A DNA stretch of 64,000 bases. It comes from Heterobasidion occidentale. Lineage: Eukaryota; Basidiomycota; Agaricomycetes; Russulales; Bondarzewiaceae. The position numbers and the translations under genes are program-made. Under the pieces are notes generated by a model. That model was not told the DNA's origin. It was given only the letters and a program-made list of their open reading frames with translations, and made no database searches. Positions within the stretch are counted from its first letter, which is position 1. Each line of letters starts with the position of its first letter. Positions 36,015-47,664 of the stretch are shown one piece after another. The stretch spans positions 1,488,001 to 1,552,000 of the forward strand of contig JBCAQO010000005.1 in NCBI GenBank assembly GCA_039111635.1, given 5' to 3'.

Positions 36015-36744
36015 ATGGCCACACCAACGCGTTTCTTGTCCACTGGACGGCATGCATCTTCGTTGGTATGGGCCCGGAGTCTCTCCACAAGTCGAGTACT
36101 CCGAGAAGGATCCACAGCAAATCTTGGGACCCCTCCGGTGCAGAAGAAACCTGTTGGCGGCATTCGTGGAGGGTACGTTTCTTGGCTGCAATCGAATAAA
36201 CCCTCTCACAGAAGTGCCCGCCTCTGTGCAGTGTAATTGGCTTTCTTTTTGGTTTCTCCCTTGCGTCTTCATTCGCTGCATACCGGTTGCTAGATGAGTA
36301 TAAGCAGGCCTCTGCTGCTCTTCAAGCGAGTGTAGAGGAACTGCAGCGCAGCACTGAACAGGCATGTTCGATGTATTATCATCAGACTGACTCTCATAGT
36401 ATCGTCTAAGATCACAGCCCATGTCAAACGCATAGAGGCAGTCGAAAAGGACTTGAAGGCCTTGTCAGGATCTTCCGCGAGCAAGGACGACGTGTCGCGC
36501 GTTCGTGGAGAAATGAAGAAGATCTACGACGGACTCCACATTGGTGCGTTGCCGTACGACCCTTTTTGAATCGGTCCGCTCATAGCATGCTACGAGTACA
36601 GAGTTCCTCGATTTGCGTGCATTTGTGTGGGGAATGCGTGAGTCTACATTATCCACAACATATAGACAGATATGCTCATGTCCAACAATAGAGCAAGATG
36701 TCCACGCTCTTGCCAAAAAGGAATCGACATCTGTGCGTGTCTGA
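36015..36744 (+). CDS. Predicted mitochondrial membrane protein with coiled coil
   Basis: I do not recognise a named family. The ATG at 36015 gives MATPTRFLSTGRHASSLVWA, then RSLSTSRVLREGSTANLG, an Arg/Ser-rich presequence with an RxLS-type cleavage region. A Gly-rich turn KPVGGIRGG leads over a GTACGT intron into VIGFLFGFSLASSFAAYRLL, one clear membrane helix. DEYKQASAALQASVEELQRS and VKRIEAVEKDLKALSGSSAS follow as coiled coil. Last exons give EFLDLRAFVWGM and QQDVHALAKKESTSVRV. The intron after STEQ needs a weak donor (GTTCGA) to stay in frame; the better-looking GCATGT site is out of phase. The layout suggests an inner-membrane protein with a coiled-coil domain. Function is unknown. Confidence 0.65.
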
Positions 36745-38256
36745 TATCGACGCCGACGGTCGTCGCTGCTTGTACAGGCTTATACACTTCGGTCAAATAG
36801 ACTGCCTAGACTGCTCGAAGTCAGAACGTCTTCCCTTGATACATTCCCGGTCCATACATATACAGGACTGCGCAACCTTTGCAGATCTTTCTGCGAATCT
36901 GCCTGTGAATCTTATTCAGCAAGCTACCCGTTGACGTCTCGTAGTCACAGGTCGGTGCTCTTTCGCTTTGCGTCCCAGTTTCGGCTTTCTCTCGATGATG
37001 CTCTTTGCCGTATTTGAGCTGGTGGGGTGGCGGCATGACATCGCTAAGGCCTCAGGATCCCGTGTTTTTCAGTTGAGGTCTTGGTCTCCCTTCTTCTTTC
37101 CCTTGCGTAGAGAAGCAAGCGTTGCGCAAAGTTGATGGTTTCTGCACCGCAGAACAACGGAACCACCTCCTGTGTATGTCCTATCGTCCGCTCAACGGAG
37201 TCAGAAGTACTAAAGTGGCTGGTGGTGGCATAGCGAGTGACCGTTCACATTCACTTCGTGCCATTTATGGAACGTTTTCTGAATCCGAAGGAATCGCTCG
37301 GTACACCAGAACTGTCATGGTGATTATCATTGCATTGTTGCCGCCGGTCCTCCTGTTCCCAAGTTGTCGTAAATAACAGCCTATAACAGCACCATGCGAG
37401 GTGAGCCTGTTGACGTAAGTAATTAACGAATCACTAAGGCTCCGGTGAGTACAGTAGCTTGCGCGTCAGGCGTTTATAATGAAAGAACTATGCCATAGTT
37501 CCGCCGAGAAACGACATGGTTCATCGCGGCTCTCTACTAGGTGTACGACCTGACTGGATGGAGGACACAAACTGCTCATCTGGACAATATTGCCTGAAGC
37601 GGCGCCGTTGGCCGAAAATTTCGGAATAAAAATGTGTGCCCCATCCGGATGCGAAGGAAACATACCAAATCTCCACATCCAACGGTCTGCAGACTTCTGC
37701 GGACGTGTGACCATCTTAGTCGTAAACCTGCTAACAACATGGCTCGGATCTCTTCGGATGGGTATCATACCGACGCCAAGGCTGCCATCATGAAGCCGAG
37801 GCTAATTTTGGCTAATTGCTGCTGATCTTCGCCAATTCCGCCTCGAGCATCGTGCCTGGAGACATGAAGTTGGCAACATGACCTGGCCTGATCTTGCCTG
37901 ATCTCGTCTTACACGAGTCTTACACGCAGACAAGGTCCGTAACCAATGCTGCCGGAAAAACGCCGATGCCGGTTTGTATAAATACCTCGACCTCGGACCT
38001 GCGAGTAACATACGTTTTATTTCCCGGTTTCCCTCCCTTGTGTCGGCCAAGACAGGTTCTTGCTGTTCTTTCATCGAATCTTCAAGTTCTTTGGTGAGCC
38101 TTTTATGCTGAGCTTCTATGCGAAACATGGCTGATGCAGCTGTGTCCCTCATATTTTGGCTGCCCTCGACGGCAGTCCCTGGCGGTCTATCTGAAGCAAC
38201 TCCATTCATTTATTTGCGTTTGATACATCCACGTTCTCTTCCTGAAAGCTATCGAA
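36745..38256. other. Intergenic: upstream of secreted protein
   Basis: 1.5 kb with only short frames on either strand. The 3' part holds a CCAAT at 37943-37947 and TATAAATA at 37977-37984, consistent with a promoter for the gene at 38257 if the 5' UTR is long or contains an intron. No gene is supported. Confidence 0.45.
37977..37984 (+). promoter_or_regulatory. TATA-like element upstream of secreted protein
   Basis: TATAAATA lies about 270 bases before the ATG at 38257, with a CCAAT 30 bases upstream of it. The distance is long for a core promoter element unless the 5' leader is long. Confidence 0.35.
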
Positions 38257-39669
38257 ATGTTGTCCTACAAGACCGTCCTTCTTGCTCTCCTGTCTTTGTC
38301 TGCTACTTCGAGCGCCCTGCCGATCAGGCTGTTCCAGCGTGAGGTTCCCCAGGGTATGTTTTCGTCTCGACCTTTTCATACGTTCTTCTGACATCGATGA
38401 CCATTCAGAGCACTCACACGAGAGCATCCTCAGTGCTGTTCGCACGACCTTGAACCTCAACAACCCTGATGGGATTGTTGACCCCGTTTTTGCGCTCCTT
38501 GGCAATGCCGCCGCCAAACAGGGTCTGGGAAAGATCACCGTGTGTCCATACCTGCCAAAAATCTATTGTCATTCCGCTGACGTCGTGACACTTTCTGAAC
38601 CAGGACCCTGACTGCTTGCAACAGGCTGTCGCCGACCAGGCTTTCACGAATGCCAAGGCCGCTGGGGACGTTAATGCCAAAGTCAACGCACTGATCTTCC
38701 GTGCTTTGGAGCGTAACTCTGGCTCGGTCGGCGCAGCAAGCGCTGCTTGCACGAGCATCAAGGCCGTCAACCCTGAGATCGCCGCGATCCAGCAACACCA
38801 GGATCCTGCCTCTTCTGGCGCGGCCGCCACGAACAAGGCCATTGTTCTTGAGCTCGCGAAGCAGATCGCATCCGTTGGTGGCGACCCGCAGCTTGCCCTC
38901 AAATCCGGCACGTTCGCTCCTGGTACTATTGGCGATCCGACTGCCAAGGGTAACAGCTGCGACGACGCCAACGACGCGCAGGGGTGCATCTTCACGCAGA
39001 ACCTGCTCGTTGAGGACGCGACCGCGGCTGAAATCAGCGCTGCTGCTGGGGTCTCTGCAAGCTCGGGTTCCTCCGCGAGCTCGGGTTCCAACAACGCTGG
39101 CTCTTCTAACGCGGGCACCGCTGTCGGTCAGTATATATCTCCTTGTTGACTCGATTGTCCCTGATATCCTTGTATGTCATCAGCCACTTCGTGTGTTCCC
39201 GCCGCGACTGTGACCGTCACTGCTACTGCAGCTGCAACTCCAGCGTCTGGAGCGAACAATGCTGCCGCTACCGCATCTTCTGCGTAAGTTCTTAGCGCAA
39301 TCCGTGAAGATTCCCGACTGACGTGCTTCTGCTAGTGCTGCCGCCTCGACTGCTGCTGCTGGAGCCAACTTGCAGACCTTCACTGGGAAACGTGCGCATG
39401 ACTCTGCTGCGCACTTCTACATACACTGACACACCTTCGATGCAGTCGGAGGCTCTCTTCCCCCTGCTGTGACTGCAGGCGGTCGTGGCTTCGTCGTTGC
39501 GGGTTCTGATGACTTCCTCAACGTCGGCGCAGCCCTTCAGCGGTCGTGCGACATCCAGCACAACGCCTGTGCTAACACTGCCAACTCTGCCGCGGGCCGC
39601 AGCAGTGGCTTGACTGTGAGCCAGTGTGATCAGCAGGACACCCAATGCACTGCTGCTGGCAAGCGCTGA
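38257..39669 (+). CDS. Secreted agaricomycete protein ('ribosomal protein s17-like' family)
   Basis: The signal peptide MLSYKTVLLALLSLSATSSA is clear, with probable cleavage near SSALP and a following basic residue pair. Conserved blocks include TLNLNNPDGIVDPVFALLGN, NPDCLQQAVADQAFTNAKAA, VNALIFRALERNSGSVGAAS, NPEIAAIQQHQDPASSGAAA and GCIFTQNLLVEDATAAEISA. An Ala/Ser/Thr-rich linker follows, then VTAGGRGFVVAGSDDFLNVG, AALQRSCDIQHNACANTANS and a cysteine-containing end. The family is common in basidiomycete genomes and often carries the misleading label ribosomal protein s17; nothing in it resembles a ribosomal protein. Paired cysteines and the linker suggest a wall-associated or extracellular protein. 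The role is unknown. Confidence 0.8.
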
Positions 39670-40614
39670 ACGCGTTGATAGATGGCGACAACGCCGCTCA
39701 TAGCCTGCCTTAGTTTCGTTGCTTCTAGGTTATCTATGTTAAGATGAACGTCGGCTTCAATATATGTATCAACAGATTCACGGCCTCTCCTTGTGTGCAC
39801 TGTTTGAGGAAGTCTGCATGCAAGATGTTCAGCTGAGTATCAAACCTGACGTGCTGAAAGTGAAATGCGAGGGCGAGTGGGACGGCAAGTCGCGGTGTTG
39901 AATGCCCTCGGCCACTCCTCGGCCGATGTGGTGACAGCGGGATAGGCCCTGGACCTGATCGCCTGACATCCATGGCGACCGATGTGCGTTGACAAGTCAG
40001 CGTGGTACTTGCGGTCCCGGCAGTAGAACCTGATGGAGGGGGCCTACTGGGGGCCTGCATACTGCCTGCACGTGGGTGGTCATCAAAATGCCGAGGACTC
40101 GAAAAACACAACTTCCCAGCCTGAACCGCTGAACAGCACGACTTGGCGGCCCTGCTTGGAGAATAAATTCGAACGTTGCTGTTTTTTCAAGTTTCCATGC
40201 GGCTTCGTCCTTGGCGCCATCCTGACGATAGCAAGACCTAACCCTCGACTAAGGTCACAACACGTCGCCCACAGGCGTCCACAGTTGTCCATTAGCGTTT
40301 TCTTCATACCTAAAGTCAACTTTCGACGCCCTCATGACATGTCCTCTCATGTGTCCGCACGATACACCAAACTCGCGGATTCAGGAGAGGAACATGAACA
40401 TGGTACGTGAACGGTGTCTGCGCGTGCCTTGATAACTGCATCCATCGCCAACTTTTACCACACCGCCCATGTGCACGTTCAACAGGTACGAGTGCTATAT
40501 CCGATAGGCCTCACATTGGGAGTCGTCTTGTGTATATAAAGAGATTTATAACATGGGAGTGACCCGCCGTAGTTGGACTTTGTGTGGTGCTTACCAGACC
40601 GCGGTCAAGCAGCC
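39670..40614. other. Intergenic: promoter of secreted nuclease-like gene
   Basis: About 945 bases between two plus-strand genes. A TATA box at 40533-40540 is the only element recognised. Short frames on both strands look non-coding. Confidence 0.45.
40533..40540 (+). promoter_or_regulatory. TATA box of secreted nuclease-like gene
   Basis: TATATAAA about 75 bases upstream of the ATG at 40615, a normal spacing for a fungal core promoter. Confidence 0.55.
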
Positions 40615-42894
40615 ATGGTTCTCGCCTCTCTCGCCGCCCTCCTGCTCGTCTCTTGGCCAACTACGTCATCTGCTGTCACGATTGACGAAATACAGGGTGT
40701 TGCTTTCAAGTCTGCATTCACAGGGCAAACTTTGTCGAACATCACTGGCGTAGTTTCCGCAAAGGTGCGCCGGTCTGGCTAATAGAAAGTGCATAGGTTC
40801 GGGGTATACTCATGTTCGCCTAGGGTTCTAGTGGATTTTGGCTCGCAGGAAAGACCTCATGGGACACTCGACACTCTCCAGGCCTGAGTGTATTTACCTC
40901 TTCAGCCAGCGTCCTCTCCTCGGTCGCAGTTGGGGACTCCATATCTCTTACCGCTCGGGTCACCGAATTCCGCTCTTCTTCTTCTCCAAACAACCTTTTT
41001 GGTACTGAGCTCACATCTCCGGTGAATATCACGATTATCTCGTCAAACAATACTGTCAGACCCATCGTGATTGGCCGCGACCGCTTCCCGCCAACGCAAG
41101 CTCTTAGTGCGCTTGATGCAGGTGCAGATGGCTGGTTAGGGGTGCCGAACAATATTTCTAGGATCGATGTCGTCAATGCGACGCTCAGGCCAGAAAAATA
41201 TGGCTTGGACTTCTGGGAGAGTCTGGAGGGCGCGCTCGTCACTGTCCCCCAACCGATTGCAATTGACTTCCAGAATAGTTTTGGAGAATTTTGGGTGCGT
41301 GGCGCATGGAAGGCGACAGGCGTCAACTCTCGTGGTGGATTGACCATAATAATCGGTGAGGGCTGACTGGCATCGTTGAATCTTTATGATCGTGACCCTG
41401 ACTATTTTCTATTCTGCACAGGACCCGATGGCGTTCCGGACGCTAATCCTGAGGCAATCATTATCGGAAGTCCACTTGACGGTACAAAAAATCCCAAAGT
41501 CGCTGTCGGGACAAAAATCTCTGATATCACAGGTGTCATTCAATATCAGTAAGTGCAAACAATTAATTGTTGATGGAAGACGAACCAAATTGTCGCAGGT
41601 TCGGGTTCTTCTACCTTCTGCCAACCACTGCGCCTACGATCATCTCCTCACCGGACCCCACTGTTCCACCAACCACTCTCAAGTCTAGCAATAGCTCTTG
41701 CATACTTACGCTTGGAGATTACAACGTACGCGTTGACTCCACTTCACTCGGCGCCTCTTGGTCTGCTCACATCTTCCGCTCTCTCAGATTGAGAACATGA
41801 TGCCTACGTCGGCGCACATGCCCATCGTAGCTGGGCACATTGCCAGCCAGCTCCTTACACCCGACATCCTCTTCGTGCAAGAAGTACAGGATAATTCTGG
41901 CGCAACGAATGACGGCGTGGTCAACTCGAACGTCACCCTTACTGCGATTTCGAACTCCATCTTCAACGCGAGTGGCAGTAACGTCAAGTACGACTTCGTT
42001 GCTATCGACCCCGTCAATAACAAGGATGGTGGCCAACCCGGTGGTAACATTCGACAGGCATATTTGTGCGTCATATACTTCTTCGATGCATCGATGAGGA
42101 ATTCATCTCTAACTTAATCGATCAGGTACAAGTCGAATAAAATGAGCCTCGTCTCAGGCGCCCCTGCTGGCGGGGCGCTCGACGCAATAAATGTCACTAT
42201 CAGTGCGAATGGAGAAGTCGAATTGACGTACGTCCTCTTCAATGATTAATGATTCGCCATCGCGGAGTCTAGACAGCAATTCCCTTGCACAGTTTCAATC
42301 CCGGCCGCATCGACCCAACCAACAGCTGTTGGGACAACTCACGCAAGCCGCTTGTAGCACAATGGGAGACACCTTCTGGCCACCGATTTTTCACGATCAA
42401 TCATCATGGTACATCTAAGGGTGGCAGCTCTTCGACGGGTGGCGACGCGCGCCCTCCAGTCAACTTCAACGTCGCTAAGCGCACCGCCCAAGTCGAGACC
42501 ATAAGTGTCCGTCCCCTACATTGTCTGCTCGAGTCTCACCAGATGCTAACATTGATGTTCCCAGGCCTTTGTGAAAAGCATCCTCGACCTGGACCCGCGT
42601 GCTTCTATCCTCCTCGCTGGCGACTTCAACGAGTACGCCCAAACCCGCTCCGTGTTTTCCGCCTTTGATGGCGTCCTGTTCGAGGCGGATGAACTGGCCA
42701 ATGTCCCACTTGTCGAGCGATATACGTACGTTTTTGATCAGAACAGCGAGGCGCTGGATCATGTGTTCGTCAGCGCGGCAGTAGCAAGAAGGGGTGTCAA
42801 AGTCGAGCATGTTCACGTGAACAATTGGTCACCAAGTCTCGATGCAAGAGCGAGCGACCATGACCCCAGTGTTGCGCGAGTCCGGATTTGTTGA
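40615..42894 (+). CDS. Secreted endonuclease/exonuclease/phosphatase-fold protein
   Basis: The ATG at 40615 gives the signal peptide MVLASLAALLLVSWPTTSSA. The N-terminal half has VTIDEIQGVAFKSAFTGQTL and NITGVVSAKGSSGFWLAGKT, an OB-like segment seen in ExeM/NucH-type extracellular nucleases, with several NxS/T glycosylation sites. The catalytic half has the DNase I-like fold: ILTLGDYNIENMMPT, PDILFVQEVQDNSGA (metal-binding Glu), FTINHHGTSKGGSSSTGGDA, ILLAGDFNEYAQT (GDFN motif), and ASDHDPSVARVRIC (SDHDP motif). All core catalytic motifs are present, so activity on nucleic acid or a phosphoester is likely. Introns are short and in phase. The most probable role is extracellular nucleic-acid scavenging. 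Confidence 0.87.
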
Positions 42895-43222
42895 TTTCAC
42901 ATCATTTGCTGTTTTTCGCGGCCTTTTGATTGTGGGAACGTTTTTTCACATCTGTCCCTTAGGCCTTATGCTGTACATTTACTTTTTGACCTGGCTCGAG
43001 TCACGGATTCCGCTTCATTATGTTCAATTAATTTATACCATTCAAATGTGAATCGATTGTTAACGAGAAGGGATTCGAGTATCGATCATGGCGTAGCGGA
43101 AAGTATGATTAAGACCTGTAAGCGTTTGACATCGACTCTTGTAGAACGCTTCTTGATTTCAGAACGCAAGCATATATGAATTACACGAACGTGGTCTTCC
43201 GCATGAATTTACTTTTCAATCG
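42895..43222. other. Convergent gap nuclease-like / CDC123
   Basis: 328 bases between convergent stops, presumably two 3' UTRs. AT-rich; no gene was recognised. Confidence 0.45.
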
Positions 43223-44615
43223 ACTAGACTCCCTTGTCCTGATCTTCATCCTCGCTTTCGTCCATGCCCTTCTTGATCTCTTCTTCCCAGATCTTCCTGA
43301 AACTGTCTATATCACGGCCGTCGCTCAGACTGAGCGCCTCGAACGGGACCATATTGTGCTGGTGAGCGGGCGTGTTGCGCATCGCGACGGGATGCGCAGG
43401 CGAGTCGATTACGCGGAGGTGTGGGATGGTTTCGTCGGAGTCACTGATGTGGGTGGAGATGTCACACAGATCTTCGTACGTGAATAAGAGCGGATCGGTG
43501 CGTGGTGCATAAGGATTGAAATCGAGGATGTGGAAGCGTGTGAGATCCCGCGTGAGGAGTACATCGAAGACATCTAGACCAAATTCGGTAAAATGAGTTG
43601 AAATGCGTCAGATGGATATCAACGAGCTTGATTGTAGAAAGAAAACGTACAGGAATCCGGTCCTGTCCATTGAGACTTGACATGCGTTTGCCAGTAAGTC
43701 TTCACAAAGGTCACGATTGTTGTCTGCGTCCCGGCCTCGGCCAAGAAATCATAGAAATTTGTGTCACGCTGGGACAGGCCTGATACCGGTCAGATGAGCG
43801 CATGCGCAAAGCGTATTTCCCAGATATACACACGTACCAATCAGAGCCCCATTGCGCACAAAGCAGCGCATTTCTCTACTTCGGTCGATGGCATACCATT
43901 TTCTGAGAACCAATTCCAGTTCATAGGGGGTCTCTTGCGCTCGACCAGTCGTTACGGTATCAAGTGACGTCTCTTCACAGCCTTCAAAGACAGTGTCCGT
44001 ACTAAGGTCATGCGTGATAAAGTCGGACGATTTCAGCAGAAGGTAGACATCTGCAGGCGCAGTGCATTTTAGGGGGGAGGACGAAGGTAAGAGCCATGAT
44101 GCATCCTTTGAACATAACGAGAAGGTAAAGAGCCGCCATAGATGAGTTCGAAAAGTGTTGTATGGAGGGAAGGCGGGACCGACCTTAGGCGAGGAGAAGT
44201 TCAATTTCGGGAAGACAGCACCATACTCCCGCACGGCTTCCCTGATCCTTTTATCCAACTCTGGGAACGCGAACTCCTGGCGATCATTCTCGTCCTCGTC
44301 TTCGTTGTCCTCGTCTTCATCGGCCTCGTCTTCGAGTGTACTGCGCGCTGGCCTGTCAAGCAACACACGTCACATCGAATCCGCAAGGCTAGAGGAGTAG
44401 ATAGGACGAAGTAGACGCACGAACACGTCTTCGGATCCTTTGGGCACAAGAACGCTGTCTGCGTCCAGGTAGTCCCGAAAGTCACCACCTAACGGACGAA
44501 TCACGGTCGATTTGATGGAAAGTCCTGAGAACGTCGGGTACCAGGCCGAAAACTGGAATGCAAGGACATCGGAATGAGAGATAGGGGGGAAGAGTGCGTT
44601 TGAAGATGTGGACAT
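43223..44615 (-). CDS. CDC123: CDC123 (D123) eIF2 assembly ATP-grasp protein
   Basis: Cdc123 is an ATP-grasp protein that promotes assembly of translation factor eIF2 in the cytosol. The start at 44615 gives MSTSSNALFPPISHSDVLAF, QFSAWYPTFSGLSIKSTVIR, then YLDADSVLVPKGSEDV. An acidic stretch (DEADEDEDNEDEDE) precedes FPELDKRIREAVREYGAVFP and KLNFSSPKDASWLLPSSSPL, the ATP-binding region. KSSDFITHDL, YELELVLRKWYAIDRSREMR, CFVRNGALI and ISQRDTNFYDF follow. A GTACGT donor after GPDS joins in phase to VFDVLLTRDLTRFHILDFNP and YAPRTDPLLFTYEDL, the conserved metal/ATP site. The end is WEEEIKKGMDESEDEDQDKG. An upstream in-frame Met exists but the first conserved block starts at this one. Confidence 0.92.
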
Positions 44616-45087
44616 GAGTGTAGATTTCAAGATGGAGGAGAACGATAGTTCACGGAGTTCAAAAAAACCCTCCATTGCGTCGCCTCGCGCAGGCCTGACC
44701 AAGCCGAGGTGCGCCGTGCGATCTACTGCAATACACCTGCGTCGATTTCGCATACATATCAGCTCATCTGTTTTTCATCTGTTTCTGTCTTATTGTGGCA
44801 ACTGTACAACTACCCTCGCCCATGAGAGGTGCAAATGTCATAACATTTCATTACTTTCTATGAGCGACGTACTATACCCCCAACCTCCATCCACCACATC
44901 CCACCAACCACATCGGTCAGGCGTCACGCCATCATAGGCCACCAGCCGTCTCCGAAACGGACAGCAAGCCAGCGAATGCGTGCACTACATTCCCCCTGCG
45001 ACCGTAATCTAATATACCATGCAGTCAAAGCGTGAATGTACAACGCGGAAACCATGATGACAACGAGAAATCGAGAGTTGAAACACT
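44616..45087. other. Intergenic: CDC123 upstream region
   Basis: 472 bases between the CDC123 start and the end of the desaturase, both on the minus strand. An upstream in-frame extension of CDC123 is open for part of it. Nothing else was recognised. Confidence 0.4.
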
Positions 45088-46929
45088 CTACTTCTCTACC
45101 TCAATACCGGAGTCGCTAGCGCTACCCTCATGGAGAATCGGGCGCGAAGCAGCGAGGCCCAAGGAGTTCTTGTAGAAGACAATGTCGCCCTCGTCCTCAA
45201 CGAACTAGAAAAAAACATGAACGTCTGTTATGGATGAGTCTGAGTGCCAAGTACTGACCCTGCACTGCTTGAAGACACGGTAGACCTCCGCCCACCCACC
45301 AGGAGGTCCCTGCAACTGAATGCCAGCCTGGTCGAGGCGCTTGCGGAGAGCATACGTCGCTTCCCAGCTATCCATGCGATTAGAGATAATCAAGGGCGAC
45401 ATAGCCGCACCTGAACTCACGCGTTGTAGTGGGGAATTTTGCTGGCGACATGGTGGGCCACGTGTGTCTCGGAGATGCCGTGGGTAGTGCAAGCGCCTAT
45501 CCAGCCCATGAATGAACCTAGATCACCCAGAAGATTTCGGTCAAGCGTAGCGAGGGCGCCTCGGGGGAACGTGAACTCCGGTGCACGATAGTGAGGAAGA
45601 ATGGGGTCGGTGTGCTGGAGGAACGTGATAAGAACGAGCCAGTGGTTGACCCTGTATTGAAATGAACGATTGCACTCATTAGTCTCTTACAAAATCAAAA
45701 CATGAAAGCACGTGCCATAGGTAGGGAACGAGGTATAAACGAAGAACCTCGGCGAAGCTGCTCTTGTAGCTCCACGCGATCAGGGTACCGATCCAAACGA
45801 GGATTCCGATGTCCGAGATAATGATCTGCCCGTACTGGTGGGGACCGAAGATCACGGAGCTGGGGTTCAAGTCTGGGGAAGCAATGTTATCTCAAGGGAA
45901 GCCGAAGAGAAGGAGATAACTCGCGATTCGTGCCCGCAGGGTAACGCTTCTGACCGGAGGCGTTCGTGAACAGATACATGGGCCAACCAAAAAGCTGAAA
46001 AGGGGAGATTGATCAGATACGCACGACACGGAACGGAACGCGAAACAAGACGGAATGCTGTTCCGAACTTATAACAGATGCAGGTTGCATTGGCGTCTAT
46101 GTAATAAAAGTACATACCAGATACGAGCCTGCACCGAACAAAGCACCAATGGGTGAGTCGCCGAGAGCATCATAGAGTTCCTTCATAACCTCATTCGAGA
46201 TGCTCGCGCCCCAGATATCTTCTTTTGTGGGGTCAAACGCAGGTAGCTTTACCTGAGACCTGGTCTTAGGCACAAACACCTGATCTTGGGTCATGTGTCC
46301 GGTGGAGGCGTGATGCTTAGCGTGAGAGATCCGCCAAGAATGGTACGGAACACCAAGACTGACAGGACATGATTAGATAAATAGCCTTGTTGAGAATCGT
46401 GAAAAGAAGCACACCCAGAATGGAGAACCCAACCAACGGCATTGTTGATGAACTTGGACTCAGAGAATGCTTGGTGACCACACTCGTGAGCGATGACCCA
46501 TAACCCGGTAGCAACGAGGCCTGTCGCAAACCCATACAATGACCAGAGGGCCAAGCGGGCGAAGGGGTACAAGAGATGGTGCGGGAGGGAGAGGGTTTCG
46601 GGGTTGATCAGGGTGTCAAGGTACGTAGCACTTTTGTAGATGCAAGCGATAAGGAAAAAGTCCCAAAACCTGTGGGGATAGGTAAGCGCCAGCAAGGTCA
46701 TCAAACATATTCGTTGGGGTACCTACATGTATAGGGACGAGCGGAAAGCCGACCGCTTGAAGCATCGGGAGCTGTGACAGCGACGAGTGAATAACGGAGG
46801 GAGGCTCGGCATCCAACGAGGGGGGACTCACGGAATGGCCGACAGGAGGTCCTTGACAGTAAGGTCGGGGATGACGACCTGTGCTTGGTCGACAACGGTG
46901 GTGACACCGTCCTTTGAAAGAGTCTTCAT
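45088..46929 (-). CDS. Delta-12 fatty acid desaturase (oleate to linoleate)
   Basis: This is an endoplasmic-reticulum membrane enzyme that converts oleoyl to linoleoyl chains. The start at 46929 gives MKTLSKDGVTTVVDQAQVVI. All three histidine boxes are present: HECGH at 46474-46488 (WVIAHECGHQAFSESKFINN), HAKHH in YHSWRISHAKHHASTGHMTQ, and HVAHH in HGISETHVAHHVASKIPHYN. Membrane helices include FWDFFLIACIYKSATYL and IIISDIGILVWIGTLIAWSY. PRGALATLDRNLLGDLGSFM is typical of fungal FAD2-type enzymes. The end is SASDSGIEVEK. Delta-15 activity cannot be excluded by eye. The gene has about eight short introns and a 735-base upstream region. Confidence 0.9.
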
Positions 46930-47664
46930 GATGGACGAGAGAAAGAAAGACGCGGGGGGGTCGAAACCAAGTGGGCCGTCTATTTGAAAGGAAGGAAAGA
47001 AATGTGACCCGCCCTGTTCGGTGGTCTGAAGAAAGGGAAATCCCAACATTCGATTTTATGGGGTTTTCGGGAACTGCCGGCACCACAAATGACACCTCAA
47101 TTACCGCATCCCGCACTCGCGACTGCTCTGGAACGTAGTCCAGCGTAGTCCTGACCCTTGGCCGCACCGCTCTATTGCATGATGGCCTATGATGGCGCCA
47201 CAAAATTCAGTCCGGCTGCGCCATTTTCACTGTCTCGAAACTCTGTAGCTATATCCCTGATTTTGACCTGTGTAGTGATCGGACCCAAATTTTCCTTTGG
47301 TTTGGAGTGTTTGTGCCCCACCTTGATCACCGCGGCTCTTCCCTCTCTTGCCAAAAGCCAAGTCCGTGAACACAACCGAAATCACGCCCATACCAAAACA
47401 CATGTACAGAGTCAGTTGATCTCAATCACGTATACGCCCAAGGCATCACCTCGGAACTCCCACAGCTTGTTTATCTACTCACCAGGATTCTCGGAGAAAG
47501 GGCATAGTCTAGAAACGATATATAAGCAGCACAACAACAGGAACGTTGGTCAATCAAAATCAACAAAACAAACGAAATGAGTACAGTATACCACAAGTCC
47601 ATGAGCAGTCCGTGCGCATAGCTCGATCACCGTGATGAGCAACAACTTGGGGACTGACTAGTCC
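46930..47664. other. Intergenic: desaturase promoter region
   Basis: 735 bases between the CK1-like kinase stop and the desaturase start. A GATATATAAG stretch lies near 47518 on the plus strand, the wrong orientation for the desaturase. No further gene is supported. Confidence 0.4.

Noticed and set aside
38414..39118. 234-codon minus-strand frame
   Set aside because: Antisense shadow of the secreted plus-strand protein, which has a signal peptide and conserved blocks.
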